Notes: generated by a model from the sequence alone, not told the origin. Shown: positions 26,976-36,282, counted from the first letter of the stretch. The stretch: 64,000 nt of DNA from Halieaceae bacterium UBA5044 (GCA_002416125.1 DIBU01000019.1:1-64000), one strand, 5' to 3'. Translations and numbers: made by a program.

Positions 26976-27069
26976 CACGGTCAGCGATGAGCCCGCGCTA
27001 CCCCGGGGCACGGTCGCTGGCCCTCGCTGCGTGTATGCGCCAGACCAACACGCGACCTCATTCCGATGG

Positions 27070-27648
27070 ATGGTGCATATGAAACCGCATGCCCCACGGA
27101 CCCCCGGGTTCAAACCACTGCCACTGGGGGATTTCTCACCGCCAACACACTGGTGCGGCAGGCAGCTTATGCTCGTGCCGGCTAGCCCGGAGTGGGGAGA
27201 GCTCGACTATGCCGCGGTGATGGCGAGCCGGAAACACATAAAACACCTGTTTGGCCCCGGGGACACCTGGCCGCCCGATGACCTCAGCATGGAAGAGGAT
27301 ATCGCGGACCTCGCATGGCACTGGCGGGAGTTTTCTACCCGGCGCTCCTTTGCCTATCACCTGCTGGATTCTACGGGGCTGTCCTGCCTCGGCTGCCTCT
27401 ATCTATACCCGACGGCGAGCGCCGCCCACGATGCCGAGGCGTACTTGTGGACACACATCAGCCTGCCTCGGGAGCAGGCTGCGCAGATGGAGGATGAGGT
27501 GATCGCCTGGATCGAGGGCGCCTGGCCCTTCAAAGCGATTGCCTGGCCGGGCCGCTTCATTGCGTTCACTGTCTGGGCGGCAGCCGGGTTACCCAACTAC
27601 TACGCCAGTACGCGGGCGCTGCAGCCACAACCGGAAGTCGGGGATTAA
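27070..27648 (+). CDS. GNAT-like N-acetyltransferase domain protein
   Basis: About 192 residues. The segment FGPGDTWPPDDLSMEEDIADLAWHWREF, followed by SFAYHLLDS and LGCLYLYPT, fits a divergent GNAT fold (helices alpha1-2, then strands beta2-4). The acetyl-CoA loop is not clearly readable, so the call is tentative. The start is uncertain: ATG 27070 and ATG 27079 are both possible, and the frame is open from 26905 with no better ribosome binding site. It lies 94 nt after the oxygenase and 50 nt before the ABC binding protein, possibly in one transcript. Confidence 0.6.
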   Translation: MVHMKPHAPRTPGFKPLPLGDFSPPTHWCGRQLMLVPASPEWGELDYAAVMASRKHIKHLFGPGDTWPPDDLSMEEDIADLAWHWREFSTRRSFAYHLLDSTGLSCLGCLYLYPTASAAHDAEAYLWTHISLPREQAAQMEDEVIAWIEGAWPFKAIAWPGRFIAFTVWAAAGLPNYYASTRALQPQPEVGD

Positions 27649-27698
27649 TCCCTGATGCCGCACTGCTTTTTTGTTACACAGCCCTTGGGAGATACACC

Positions 27699-28772
27699 AT
27701 GAAACGTCTATATCGCTCGATTGGAATACCGGTTCTCAGCCTCATGCTTTGCCTGTGCGCGGGACTCGCACAGGCCGAGGAGAAGCGCACCAGCTTCTCA
27801 CTGGCGTGGTCAATCTACGTCGGGTTCATGCCCTGGGCCTACATGGACGAGGCCGGCATCATGGACAAGTGGGCGAAAAAATACGGCATCGAAGTTGATC
27901 TCGTGCAGATCAATGATTACATCGAAGCCATCAACATGTACACGGTGGGTGAGTTTGACGGCGCAACCATGACCAATATGGATATGCTCACCATTCCTTC
28001 AGCATCCGGGGTTGATACGACAGCATTGATTACGGGGGACTTTTCCAACGGCAATGACGCAGTGGTTTTGAAAGGTCGCGACAGCATCCAGGACATCAAA
28101 GGCATGGAGGTCTATCTGCTGGAGCTGTCCGTGTCCCATTATGCGTTGGCGCGGGCACTGGAGATGGCCGGTCTGAGCGAGCGTGACGTGACGCTGGTGA
28201 ATACCTCTGATGCGGACATTGCCACCACGTTCAAGAACAGTGACGTCCAGGCCGCAACACTCTGGAATCCACAGCTGCAGATGGCGATGCAGGAGCCTGA
28301 TGCGGTCAAGGTATTTGATTCCAGTCAGATTCCCGGTGAGATCCTCGATGTCATGGGTGTGAATTCAGAGACCTTGAAGCGATATCCGGAGCTGGGTAAA
28401 GCCGTCACCGGCGCCTGGTTCGAGACCGTGGGCATCATGCTGGGTGACAGCCCGCAGGCCGTTGCCGCCAGAACCTATATGGGCGAAAACTCCGGCACCG
28501 ACCTCGCCGGATACGATATGCAACTGGCCGCCACCTACATGTTCAAAACTCCGCAGGAAAAGCTGGATTACCTGACTACTGAGCGGGTGCGCGAAACCAT
28601 GGATTTCGTGACCCGCTTCACCTTCAAGCATGGCCTGCTGGGCTCCGGAGCGCAGTCCCCGGACGTAATCGGCATTGAGCTGCCGGATGGGTCGGTGTGG
28701 GGTAACAAGGACAACGTCAAGATGCGCTTCGATCACCAGTTTGTGCGCATGGCGGCCGACGGCACACTGTAG
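27699..28772 (+). CDS. ABC transporter periplasmic binding protein, urea-carboxylase-region type
   Basis: 357 residues with a signal peptide ending AQA|EE. The mature sequence follows the NMT1/SsuA-like family found beside urea carboxylase genes (TIGR03427 type, from memory): SLAWSIYVGFMPWAYM, INDYIEAINMYTVGEFDGATMTNMDMLTIP and ALITGDFSNGNDAVVLKG. Members are predicted to bind urea, guanidine or a related amide in the periplasm. The usual permease, ATPase and urea carboxylase genes are all absent from the surrounding window, so this copy is an orphan subunit. GGGAGA precedes the ATG. Confidence 0.85.
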   Translation: MKRLYRSIGIPVLSLMLCLCAGLAQAEEKRTSFSLAWSIYVGFMPWAYMDEAGIMDKWAKKYGIEVDLVQINDYIEAINMYTVGEFDGATMTNMDMLTIPSASGVDTTALITGDFSNGNDAVVLKGRDSIQDIKGMEVYLLELSVSHYALARALEMAGLSERDVTLVNTSDADIATTFKNSDVQAATLWNPQLQMAMQEPDAVKVFDSSQIPGEILDVMGVNSETLKRYPELGKAVTGAWFETVGIMLGDSPQAVAARTYMGENSGTDLAGYDMQLAATYMFKTPQEKLDYLTTERVRETMDFVTRFTFKHGLLGSGAQSPDVIGIELPDGSVWGNKDNVKMRFDHQFVRMAADGTL

Positions 28773-28774
28773 GA

Positions 28775-29665
28775 TTACCTGGCCTGCGCCGGCCGTGTTG
28801 CCGGTGCAGGCTCGTCGCTTCGCGAGCCCTCCAGAATGGCCGCGACCAGCACCATGATGCCACCGATGATCTCATACCACTGCAGGTCAGCGCTCATGAT
28901 GATGGCGGTCGATGCAACAGCGACGACCAGCTCGGCGACGATGATGATGGCGGAGCGCCCCGCGTCCATCTGCGTTACGCCCCACTGGGTGCCTGTGGTG
29001 ATCAGCGTCAGCCACAGGCCACCGTAGGCCGCTGCCCAGAGCGTAGCGGTGACCGTTGGCAGGCCGCCCGCCGAGGCCACGAAAAGGGAGGAGAGACCTA
29101 TCATTGCCGCGCAGCCAATGAACATGGCTGCCACCTTGCTCATCACCGGGATGTCCTGGGTGAAGCGAAAGAGAATGTTCGTCGCCGCAAGCCCCATTCC
29201 GGAGCCCAGCGCGAGGACATCGATCCATGATATTCCGCGCCAGGAAGTGTGCGCGACATCGAGGATGATGAAGGCACCGGACAGGCACAGCGCGACCGCC
29301 AGAATCCGCACACCGTCGACACGCTCACCGAGGAAGAGGCGTCCTCCCAGGACGCTCCACACCGGCAGCATGTAAAACAGTATCATGACCCGGATCACGT
29401 CGCCGTGATAAATCGCTGTCTGGAAGGAGGCATTCGCAAAACCACCGGCCAGTGCGACCAGCGCCATCAGGTGAAGTTTGTGTCGCCACTGCTGGCGTTG
29501 CCGAAACAGCCAGGGCAGGAGCAACAGCGCACCGGAAAAGAAGGCGATAAACACCAGCTGCAGCCCGTCCAGCCCCTGCTCGCTGAGGGCCTTGATCGGC
29601 AGCCAGGTAAGCCCCCAGCCTGCGGAGCTGAAGAAAAGCACCGGTACGGCGAATCGCGTGTTCAT
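28775..29665 (-). CDS. DMT-superfamily transporter (EamA type)
   Basis: 296-residue inner-membrane protein with ten predicted helices arranged as two EamA repeats (first from LFFSSAGWGLTWLPIKAL, second from GISWIDVLALGSGMGLAATN). The family exports or imports metabolites such as amino acids; the substrate is unknown. Its stop is only 2 nt from the convergent binding-protein gene. An 11-nt gap separates it from the DUF808 gene upstream, suggesting co-transcription. Confidence 0.85.
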   Translation of the reverse strand: MNTRFAVPVLFFSSAGWGLTWLPIKALSEQGLDGLQLVFIAFFSGALLLLPWLFRQRQQWRHKLHLMALVALAGGFANASFQTAIYHGDVIRVMILFYMLPVWSVLGGRLFLGERVDGVRILAVALCLSGAFIILDVAHTSWRGISWIDVLALGSGMGLAATNILFRFTQDIPVMSKVAAMFIGCAAMIGLSSLFVASAGGLPTVTATLWAAAYGGLWLTLITTGTQWGVTQMDAGRSAIIIVAELVVAVASTAIIMSADLQWYEIIGGIMVLVAAILEGSRSDEPAPATRPAQAR

Positions 29666-29675
29666 TCAGCTTGTC

Positions 29676-30599
29676 CTACTTGGATGATTTGAACGTCCTT
29701 GACCACAGCGCCTGCGCCGGCGTGATGAGTGCGACCAGCAGGGCCCCGGCAGCAAGGCCAAAAACGCCATCGGCGAGAGTCGATAGCAGGACGGGCACCA
29801 CACCGGTGAATGTCGCCGTGAACGCCGCAATGGCGGTGTGCACCGGCGCAAGCCCATGTGTGAGAATGCCGCCACCCACCAGGAACATGGCGAGGGTGCC
29901 AAGCACAGACAGCGTGCGCATCAGGTGGGGCGCCAGCCAGAGCAGCCCGAGGCCCACTCGACTGGCCAGCGCACTCTGCTGCTGGCTCAGGTAGATACCG
30001 GCGTCATCGAGTTTGACGATGCCGGCCACCAGGCCATAAACGCCCACAGTGATCATGATGGCTACAGCGGTCAGCACCAGGAACTGCAGGGTGATGGGTT
30101 GCGCGGCGACGGTACCCAATGTGATGGCGATGATTTCCGCAGACAGTATAAAGTCGGTGCGAATCGCGCCCTTGATCTTCCGTTTTTCGATAAGCCTCAC
30201 GTCTTTCTGCGGTGTCTGCAGGGCCTCTCTCAGCGCCTGGTCATGCGCGGTTTTCTCGCTCGGGTGCAGGAAGGGGTGCGCGATCTTTTCAAAGCCCTCG
30301 AAACAGAGAAACGCTCCGCCCAGCATCAGCAGGGGCGTGATCAGCCAGGGGACAAAGTAGCTGATCGCCAGGGCAGCCGGGACCAGAAGGGCCTTGTTTA
30401 CCAGCGAGCCCTTGGCGACCGCCCAGACCACCGGCAGTTCGCGCGCGGCACTCACGCCCGTGACCTGTTGTGCGTTCAGGGCGAGGTCATCGCCCAGCAC
30501 GCCAGCCGTTTTCTTGGTGGCAGCCTTGGTCATCAATGAGACATCGTCGAGAAGCGTCGCGATATCGTCAATCAGCGCGAGCAGACTGCTTCCTGCCAT
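29676..30599 (-). CDS. DUF808 (YedI-like) membrane protein
   Basis: 307 residues matching DUF808/YedI: N-terminus SSLLALIDDIATLLDDVSLMTKAATKKTAGVLGDDLA, then about seven membrane segments, with LGGAFLCFEGFEKI and a charged loop KRKIKGAIRTDFILSAEI. Function unknown across the family. It is followed closely by a DMT transporter gene on the same strand. Confidence 0.85.
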   Translation of the reverse strand: MAGSSLLALIDDIATLLDDVSLMTKAATKKTAGVLGDDLALNAQQVTGVSAARELPVVWAVAKGSLVNKALLVPAALAISYFVPWLITPLLMLGGAFLCFEGFEKIAHPFLHPSEKTAHDQALREALQTPQKDVRLIEKRKIKGAIRTDFILSAEIIAITLGTVAAQPITLQFLVLTAVAIMITVGVYGLVAGIVKLDDAGIYLSQQQSALASRVGLGLLWLAPHLMRTLSVLGTLAMFLVGGGILTHGLAPVHTAIAAFTATFTGVVPVLLSTLADGVFGLAAGALLVALITPAQALWSRTFKSSK

Positions 30600-30742
30600 C
30601 GTGCAGGCCTCCTCGGCCGGGTGCTGCGTGGGCTTGCCAGTCTAGCTGAAATCAGCGTGGGCAGAAACGTGTCTTGGTGGCAGAAACGCCTGTGTTATGG
30701 TTCCTGTCGTCGGTCAGATTGGCCTTGCGGGCGTTTTGCGAT

Positions 30743-31966
30743 ATGCGCAGCAGAAAAAAGATTGTCATTCTCGGTGCGAATTTTGCGGGGATTGCCTGCG
30801 CTCGCAGGCTGTCGAAGCATCATGAGGTCACGGTGATTGACGCCTCCGCGTGCTTCGAGTTTCTGCCGAATATTCACGAGTTGCTCTCGGGCGTAAAGTC
30901 GGCCGGGGTGTTGCGCCTGCCTCGCAAGCGGCTGCTGGAGTCGCTGGGACATACCTTTGTGTGTGAAACGGCCACCGCGGTCGACACGCAGGCGCGCTGC
31001 GTGCATACGGCATCGGGTCGTCGCCTGGCCTTTGACGCCTGCGTCGTTGCCGTGGGTGGCGTCAACAATACCTTCGGTGTTCGTGGTGCAGAGCAGTTCG
31101 CGCTGCCGTTCAAGACGGTCGACGATTGTGTGGCCATCGCGCAGCGCCTGCGCGATCGATTGAACGCCGGCAAGAAAACCGCCGTGGTGATAATTGGCGC
31201 GGGACTGGAAGGTGTTGAAGCGCTGGGAGAAATCCTGCGTGGCTACCGAAACCACCCGGGACTTTCCGTGCACGTGGTTGAGGGCGACGAGCGGATCCTG
31301 CCGGGCAGGGATCCACGCCTGGGTGACGATATACAGCAGCACTGTGTCGACCTCCCGGTCACTTTCCATCTGGGTGAATCTGTCGCCTCGCTGACCAAGA
31401 CCCGCGTGAAACTGGTTTCCGGGCGTTCCCTGCCCAGCGACGTGACCCTGTGGACCGCCGGCGCAAAACCCGCTCCTCTGCTGTTCAGCAGTGGCCTGGC
31501 ACTAACCGCCAACGCCTGGGCAGCGGTGACGCCGGCGTTGCAGAGCTGCGTGGCCCCCGCGGTGTTTGTTGTGGGTGATGCAGCGGACCTGCCAGATCCA
31601 CTGAGCAAGCAGGCGTATCACGCCCTTGATATGGGGGCGCATGCGGCAGGGAATGTGCAGCGCTTCCTCGATGGTGCCCCGCTCAAGCCCTTCAAACGCG
31701 GTCTTGAGCTTGGCCTGATTGCACTGGGCGATATCGATACCTACCTGACTGCGGGGCAGCGGATTTTTGCCGGCCCCTCCCTGGCGGCAGCCAAGGAACT
31801 CGTGTTCCAGGCCAATATGGCGAGGCTGGATCCGCCGCTGGGCAGATCCCCCGCAGCAGCGCTTGGACAGCGCTACTGGCGCGGGCTGCACCGCCTGGCG
31901 TTACCGGCTCTGCGGCCGGGTGCGTTGCGCAATAACCTCTCGGGGCTGCGTGTGATCGCCGGTTAG
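30743..31966 (+). CDS. NDH-2-like FAD-dependent NAD(P)H oxidoreductase
   Basis: 407 residues of the pyridine-nucleotide-disulfide oxidoreductase fold. The N-terminal FAD motif GANFAG is followed by an acidic strand end (VTVID), a second dinucleotide motif is IIGAGLEGVEALGEI, and the FAD C-terminal motif is FVVGDAAD. No redox-active CxxC is seen, which favours an NADH:quinone dehydrogenase-2-like activity at the inner membrane, or a sulfide:quinone-type relative without its cysteines. The ATG at 30743 is chosen because MRSRKKIVILGANFAG is the typical start; the ribosome binding site is weak. Confidence 0.82.
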   Translation: MRSRKKIVILGANFAGIACARRLSKHHEVTVIDASACFEFLPNIHELLSGVKSAGVLRLPRKRLLESLGHTFVCETATAVDTQARCVHTASGRRLAFDACVVAVGGVNNTFGVRGAEQFALPFKTVDDCVAIAQRLRDRLNAGKKTAVVIIGAGLEGVEALGEILRGYRNHPGLSVHVVEGDERILPGRDPRLGDDIQQHCVDLPVTFHLGESVASLTKTRVKLVSGRSLPSDVTLWTAGAKPAPLLFSSGLALTANAWAAVTPALQSCVAPAVFVVGDAADLPDPLSKQAYHALDMGAHAAGNVQRFLDGAPLKPFKRGLELGLIALGDIDTYLTAGQRIFAGPSLAAAKELVFQANMARLDPPLGRSPAAALGQRYWRGLHRLALPALRPGALRNNLSGLRVIAG

Positions 31967-31988
31967 CGCGGCAATCCATGTTGGGGAT

Positions 31989-33269
31989 TCAGTTAGCCAG
32001 GATCTCTCGTCCCCGCAGCCATGCCCGCAGTTCCGCCTCGGGCATGGGACGCGCAAAAAGGAAGCCCTGAACGATATCGCAGCCGAGTGCGCGCAGCATA
32101 TCCAGGGTTGCGCTGTCCTCCACACCCTCGGCAACCACGTCCAGATTGAACAGATGCCCGATATCAATGATGATTTTCACCAGGTTCTGGTCCTGCTCAT
32201 CGTCCAACAGGCGCATGATGAAAGAGCGATCAATCTTGATTTCCGTCGCCGGAATTTCCTTGAAATAGGACAGGGATGAAAAACCGGTACCAAAATCGTC
32301 GATCGATAGTCCCAGGCCCAGCGAGCGCAGCTGTTCCAGGTTGTGGAATCCCGCTTCCTTGTCCTCTATCACCGCACCCTCGGTGATCTCGACCGTGACG
32401 CTGGCGGGGTCCGTACCCCATATGGCCAGCGCGCTTTGCAGCATGTTCGCCAGGTCCGGACTGCTGACCAGGTCCGCGGGCAGGTTGATCGCCAGAGGCA
32501 GCGTAAAGTCCTCTTTCCACTCGCGCTGGTAGCGCAGCGCACGATTGATAACCCAGCGCGTGAGCTCGTAGCTGCGCCCGGAGGCGAGGGCCAGGGCGAT
32601 CAGCTCTTCGGGGGGGACGTAGCCGTGGTCAGTGAGGTGCCAGCGAATCAGCGCCTCGGCGCCGTACACCCTGCCCGTGCGCAGGTCGATTTTCGGCTGG
32701 AAGTGCAGTTCAAAGGCGTTGTCGTAAAGTGCCTCGGCGAAACGCTGCTCCAGCGGCAGTCCGCGCTCCGCAACGGGGGGCTCCTGAATGGCCTCATCGA
32801 TTTGCAGGGGTTTGCCCTGGCGTGTTTGTGCCAGGCTGCCTTCGGCGCGCACCAGCATGGCCAGTGCGCTTTGGGTCGAGCCGCGGCTGACGGCCAGCCC
32901 CAGTCGCAGATCAACGGGTAGAATATCGTCGTCGATGATCAGTGACTCTTCCAGCGTGCGCTGCACGCGGTTTACGGCGAGCGCAACGAAGGCCGGATGG
33001 GTAAGCCTTGGCAGCAGAAAAGCGTAGGTCTTGTTGGACACCCGGTACACGTTGTCCGGCAGCTTGCTCAGGGCCTGTAGCTGTTGCTGGGTCTCCCGCA
33101 GCAGGTAGTCGCCGATTTCAAAGCCGTGCCGGTGATTGATGACCCGCAGGTTCCACAGGTCTATCAGCAGCAGCCCGGTGTGTTCACCGTGCTCGCTGGA
33201 CAGGGTGATCGCCGCCTCCAGCGCTGAGATAAACCGGCTTCGGTCGGCGACGGGTGGAGGAGGATTCAC
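31989..33269 (-). CDS. c-di-GMP phosphodiesterase: degenerate GGDEF plus EAL
   Basis: 426 residues. Residues about 10-165 form a GGDEF-like domain in which the signature loop reads RVSNKTYAF, so diguanylate cyclase activity is unlikely. Residues about 175-425 form an EAL domain with an intact AEALIRW motif, NLPADLV, TVEITEGAV, LSIDDFGTGFSSLSYFKEIP (loop 6) and KIDRSFI. It should hydrolyse c-di-GMP to pGpG. No membrane or sensory domain is attached. The gene lies 10 nt after an HD-GYP gene on the same strand, so two different phosphodiesterases share a transcript. Confidence 0.9.
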   Translation of the reverse strand: MNPPPPVADRSRFISALEAAITLSSEHGEHTGLLLIDLWNLRVINHRHGFEIGDYLLRETQQQLQALSKLPDNVYRVSNKTYAFLLPRLTHPAFVALAVNRVQRTLEESLIIDDDILPVDLRLGLAVSRGSTQSALAMLVRAEGSLAQTRQGKPLQIDEAIQEPPVAERGLPLEQRFAEALYDNAFELHFQPKIDLRTGRVYGAEALIRWHLTDHGYVPPEELIALALASGRSYELTRWVINRALRYQREWKEDFTLPLAINLPADLVSSPDLANMLQSALAIWGTDPASVTVEITEGAVIEDKEAGFHNLEQLRSLGLGLSIDDFGTGFSSLSYFKEIPATEIKIDRSFIMRLLDDEQDQNLVKIIIDIGHLFNLDVVAEGVEDSATLDMLRALGCDIVQGFLFARPMPEAELRAWLRGREILAN

Positions 33270-33279
33270 GGCAGGCCGG

Positions 33280-34515
33280 CTATAGATGAATGCTGTTCAT
33301 GTCGATGCCGTAGGCTCCCGGTTCCAGGCTGTTGGCGATGTCGAGGGGGCGGCCCTGGCTGTCTTCGGTTTCGTGGAGCAGGTCCACCATGCGCACGCTG
33401 GTGAGGGGTTGCTTGTCGGCATCCAGCACAACCATGATGCGCGGCCGCAGGCGTCGGGTGCGGTACTCGGCCACGACCACCGCGACCTCGCCGGAGGACA
33501 GCTCAATCAGTGTGCCCGCCGGGTAAATACCGACCGCCTGGATAAACTCCTCAACCAGCTCGGCCTGGAAGTCGATATCCTTGACGTCGTAAAGCATCTT
33601 GATTGCGGCAGAAGGCGAGGTTGCCCGCGCATAGCTGCGGTGGCTGGTAATGGCATCGTAGCAGTCCACGATACCGGCAATGCGCGCAAAGATGGGAATG
33701 GCATCGCCGCTCAATCCCTGCGGGTAACCGGAACCGTTGTGACGCTCGTGGTGGTGCGCGACCATATCCAGCACATCGCTGTTCATGAGGCCTGTCTCCG
33801 CCATCATCTCTATGCCGTGCCGCACGTGCTCGCGCACTGCAACGAGCTCCTCGCTGGTCAGCACGTGATCGCTGTTCAACAGCGCCGGGTCGACGCGCAG
33901 CTTGCCGATGTCGAAGAGCAGGCCGCCGATGGCCAGTGAGCGCAGGTCGGAGCGGGGCAGGCCGAGCTGCCGACCGAGCGCCACACCCCAGATAGACGCG
34001 CCGAGCGAGTGCTGATAGGTGTACTTGTCCTGCTCTTTCAGCCGGGCCAGCCAGATACAGGCATCGGGGTTGCGCGAGATGCTGTCGATCATTGGCTCTA
34101 CTGAACGCTTTACCCGCACAACATCCACGGCTGCCCCGTCCCGGGCATGCTGGAATACCGCCTCCAGGCCGTCTGACAGCTGCTGTACCGCTTCCTCCGC
34201 GCGCGGATATTCCTCTGCCCAGTCCGCCGTGTCTGTGTACGTGACCAGTCGCCGTTTGGGGAACATGGCTTCGCGGGATATTCTCGGGCGCTGCACGCGT
34301 GTTTTTCGCTGTAGCGCGTAGTCGATATGGCGGCTTTTCTCGATGTCGACGAACACGTACTGGCAGTGCCGACGCAGGTTGCGAATATCCTCTTCCGAGG
34401 TGATGCGGAAGCCCTGCAGAATGAAGGGTGTTTCCAGCCAGGGGCGGTCCAGGCCCGATACATACATGCCCGGTTTCAGGTCGGCAACATAGACTTTTAC
34501 GACTTCTATCATCAC
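33280..34515 (-). CDS. HD-GYP c-di-GMP phosphodiesterase with N-terminal DUF3391
   Basis: 411 residues. The N-terminal DUF3391 module begins VVKVYVADLKPGMYVSGLDRPW. The HD-GYP domain follows (about 165-330), with the HD pair near LLFDIGKL, HVRHGIEM, the HHERHNGSGYP signature and IVDCYDAITSHRSY. The position normally giving HDIGK reads FDIGK, so one metal-ligand His may be replaced. It should degrade c-di-GMP in the cytoplasm. Two ATG codons (34515, 34512) are possible starts. It is co-directional with the EAL gene 10 nt downstream. Confidence 0.88.
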   Translation of the reverse strand: MMIEVVKVYVADLKPGMYVSGLDRPWLETPFILQGFRITSEEDIRNLRRHCQYVFVDIEKSRHIDYALQRKTRVQRPRISREAMFPKRRLVTYTDTADWAEEYPRAEEAVQQLSDGLEAVFQHARDGAAVDVVRVKRSVEPMIDSISRNPDACIWLARLKEQDKYTYQHSLGASIWGVALGRQLGLPRSDLRSLAIGGLLFDIGKLRVDPALLNSDHVLTSEELVAVREHVRHGIEMMAETGLMNSDVLDMVAHHHERHNGSGYPQGLSGDAIPIFARIAGIVDCYDAITSHRSYARATSPSAAIKMLYDVKDIDFQAELVEEFIQAVGIYPAGTLIELSSGEVAVVVAEYRTRRLRPRIMVVLDADKQPLTSVRMVDLLHETEDSQGRPLDIANSLEPGAYGIDMNSIHL

Positions 34516-34795
34516 GTGTACAGGCTTTCCCGTGGGACTTCATCGTAGTACGACACCGCCTGCAATGCCACGCCGCCGTCGCCAGATGCTTCTCCGTGGT
34601 TCAGCCTGCCATCCCTCCATGGTGGTGTGACCGGCAGTGTGATGGACTGATCATGGCGGCTCCCCGGCGTGCTCGCAACCGGTATTTCTGCCGGTGCGTA
34701 GTCTGCCGCCGAGCCCCGCGCTACAATGCAGGCGGGTCGGCGAGGCTCGCCGTGCGCTTTCGTTGTAAAACCGCTTCAAGGATAATCGCAGCACC

Positions 34796-35068
34796 GTGGA
34801 CTGGAAGGTATTTTTGACGATATTCGCCGCCGTGTTTGTGGCGGAACTGGGTGACAAGACGCAGCTTGCGACCATGCTGTTTGCCGCTGACCGCGAGGTC
34901 AGCAAGTACACGGTGTTTATTGCAGCCTCCGCCGCGTTGATTGTGGCATCTGCGCTCGGTGTGCTGGCCGGAAGCGTGCTGAGCAGCTATATCAACGAAC
35001 GCTACCTGCACTACATTGCGGGTGTCGGCTTTATTGCCATTGGCGCGGTGACCCTGTACCGGGCCTGA
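34796..35068 (+). CDS. TMEM165/GDT1 (UPF0016) family cation transporter, single-domain
   Basis: 90 residues with three hydrophobic helices and one copy of the family motif, AELGDKTQ (residues 16-23). The usual GDT1 member is about 190-220 residues with two inverted E-x-G-D-(K/R)-(S/T) repeats; this has one, so two chains must assemble. The family exchanges Mn2+ or Ca2+ for protons. The start is a GTG with AAGGAT about 13 nt upstream. No second half follows in this window; the next gene is a convergent MgtE-like transporter 18 nt away. Confidence 0.82.
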   Translation: MDWKVFLTIFAAVFVAELGDKTQLATMLFAADREVSKYTVFIAASAALIVASALGVLAGSVLSSYINERYLHYIAGVGFIAIGAVTLYRA

Positions 35069-35086
35069 CCGGGGCAGCCGCCTGCC

Positions 35087-36142
35087 TTACATCAGCAGCA
35101 TCGTGGCGAGCAGGAGCATCAGTCCCATGCCCAGCACATCGGTGAAGGTGGTCAGGAAGATACTGCTCGCCATCGCCGGGTCCGCGCCGAAACGTCGCAG
35201 TGTCAGCGGCACAACAACGCCGAATATGCCACTGCCCACGCAGGCGCCCACCATCGAGACGAGAATGACCAGAGCGAGTATGGCGGGGTGTTCGGTCCCC
35301 GTGCTGATGGCGTATACCCACATGGCCGCCGCGGCGACCAGGCCGACAGCAAAGCCGTTCAGCGCGCCGAGAATGATCTCCTTGCGCAGCAGCCTGCGCA
35401 CGGGATAGTCGGCCAGCTCGCCCAGCGTCAGCCCGCGCAGGGTAATCGCCAGCGCCTGGGACCCCGTATTGCCGCTCTGCCCGGCGAGCACCGGCAGAAA
35501 CGCGGCGAGGGCGACAATGCGCGTGATGGTGTCCTCGAACATGCCGACCACGAAGGCGGCGGCAAACGCCGTGAGCAGATTGACCTGCAGCCAGGGGTGG
35601 CGCATTTTGAATGCCTGCAGAATGGGCGTGTGGCTGCGCTCCTCCTTGTCCACACCCACCATGCTGCCTGACTGGGCACTGAGTTCCGTGGCCAGATGCT
35701 GGAACAGGCGCCAGCCCATGACCAGGCCAAGCAGGGTTCCCTCCTCGGAGACCAGCGGGTACAGACGGTGGCGGCGATTCAGCGCTGCCTGCATGGCCTC
35801 TCCCATGTCGGTATCGGGCCGAAACGCAAAGGGCGACCCAGTCATGACCTCCTGAAGGGTCTGCCCGGGACGTGACAGCAGCAGGTCGCGCATCGCCACA
35901 ACCCCAATCAGGCGATTATCGCGATCCACGACGTAAAGGTAGGTGATGCCGCCCTTGGGCAGCGCGTGCACGAGATAATCCAGGGCGCCGGCAACGGTCG
36001 TCTCGGGGCTGAGATAACCGGTAGCGGGTTCCATCAGGAGATCTACGGTCCCCTTCAGGCCTTCTGTCAGGGTGAGGGATTCCGGCGTCAGCGGGGGATG
36101 CTCGTCGCGGTGTTCGGCATTGGCGTTGTGCATGTCAGGCAA
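35087..36142 (-). CDS. MgtE-like divalent cation transporter lacking the N domain
   Basis: 351 residues: a CBS pair (about 30-160, with YLYVVDRDNRLIGVVAMRDLLL and YPLVSEEGTLLGLV), then five membrane helices containing LPVLAGQSGNTGSQALAITLRG and RRFGADPAMASSIFLTTFTD, both diagnostic of MgtE. Typical MgtE proteins are about 450 residues with a superhelical N domain before the CBS pair; it is absent here. Mg2+ (or Co2+) passage across the inner membrane is expected, with gating by CBS alone. It converges on the GDT1-like gene. Confidence 0.85.
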   Translation of the reverse strand: MPDMHNANAEHRDEHPPLTPESLTLTEGLKGTVDLLMEPATGYLSPETTVAGALDYLVHALPKGGITYLYVVDRDNRLIGVVAMRDLLLSRPGQTLQEVMTGSPFAFRPDTDMGEAMQAALNRRHRLYPLVSEEGTLLGLVMGWRLFQHLATELSAQSGSMVGVDKEERSHTPILQAFKMRHPWLQVNLLTAFAAAFVVGMFEDTITRIVALAAFLPVLAGQSGNTGSQALAITLRGLTLGELADYPVRRLLRKEIILGALNGFAVGLVAAAAMWVYAISTGTEHPAILALVILVSMVGACVGSGIFGVVVPLTLRRFGADPAMASSIFLTTFTDVLGMGLMLLLATMLLM

Positions 36143-36256
36143 CCTGTCAGGCGCTTGGCCCGAAGCGGGGTGTTGGCGTTACACAGAGTGTAAGCGTTTT
36201 TCCCCTGCGCTGTATGCCGTGCCGCGGAGTTACCGAAAGCGTTTGTGCCCGCACAA

Positions 36257-36282
36257 CAAAAAACCCCCGCCAGGCGGGGGTT
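36257..36282 (-). terminator. Rho-independent terminator of the Baeyer-Villiger monooxygenase gene
   Basis: On the minus strand a GC-rich stem (CCCCCGC paired with GCGGGGG around a 3-nt loop, plus flanking A-T pairs) is followed at once by six T (complement of 36258-36263). It lies about 50 nt past the stop of the gene ending at 36334. This is the clearest terminator in the window. Confidence 0.88.
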
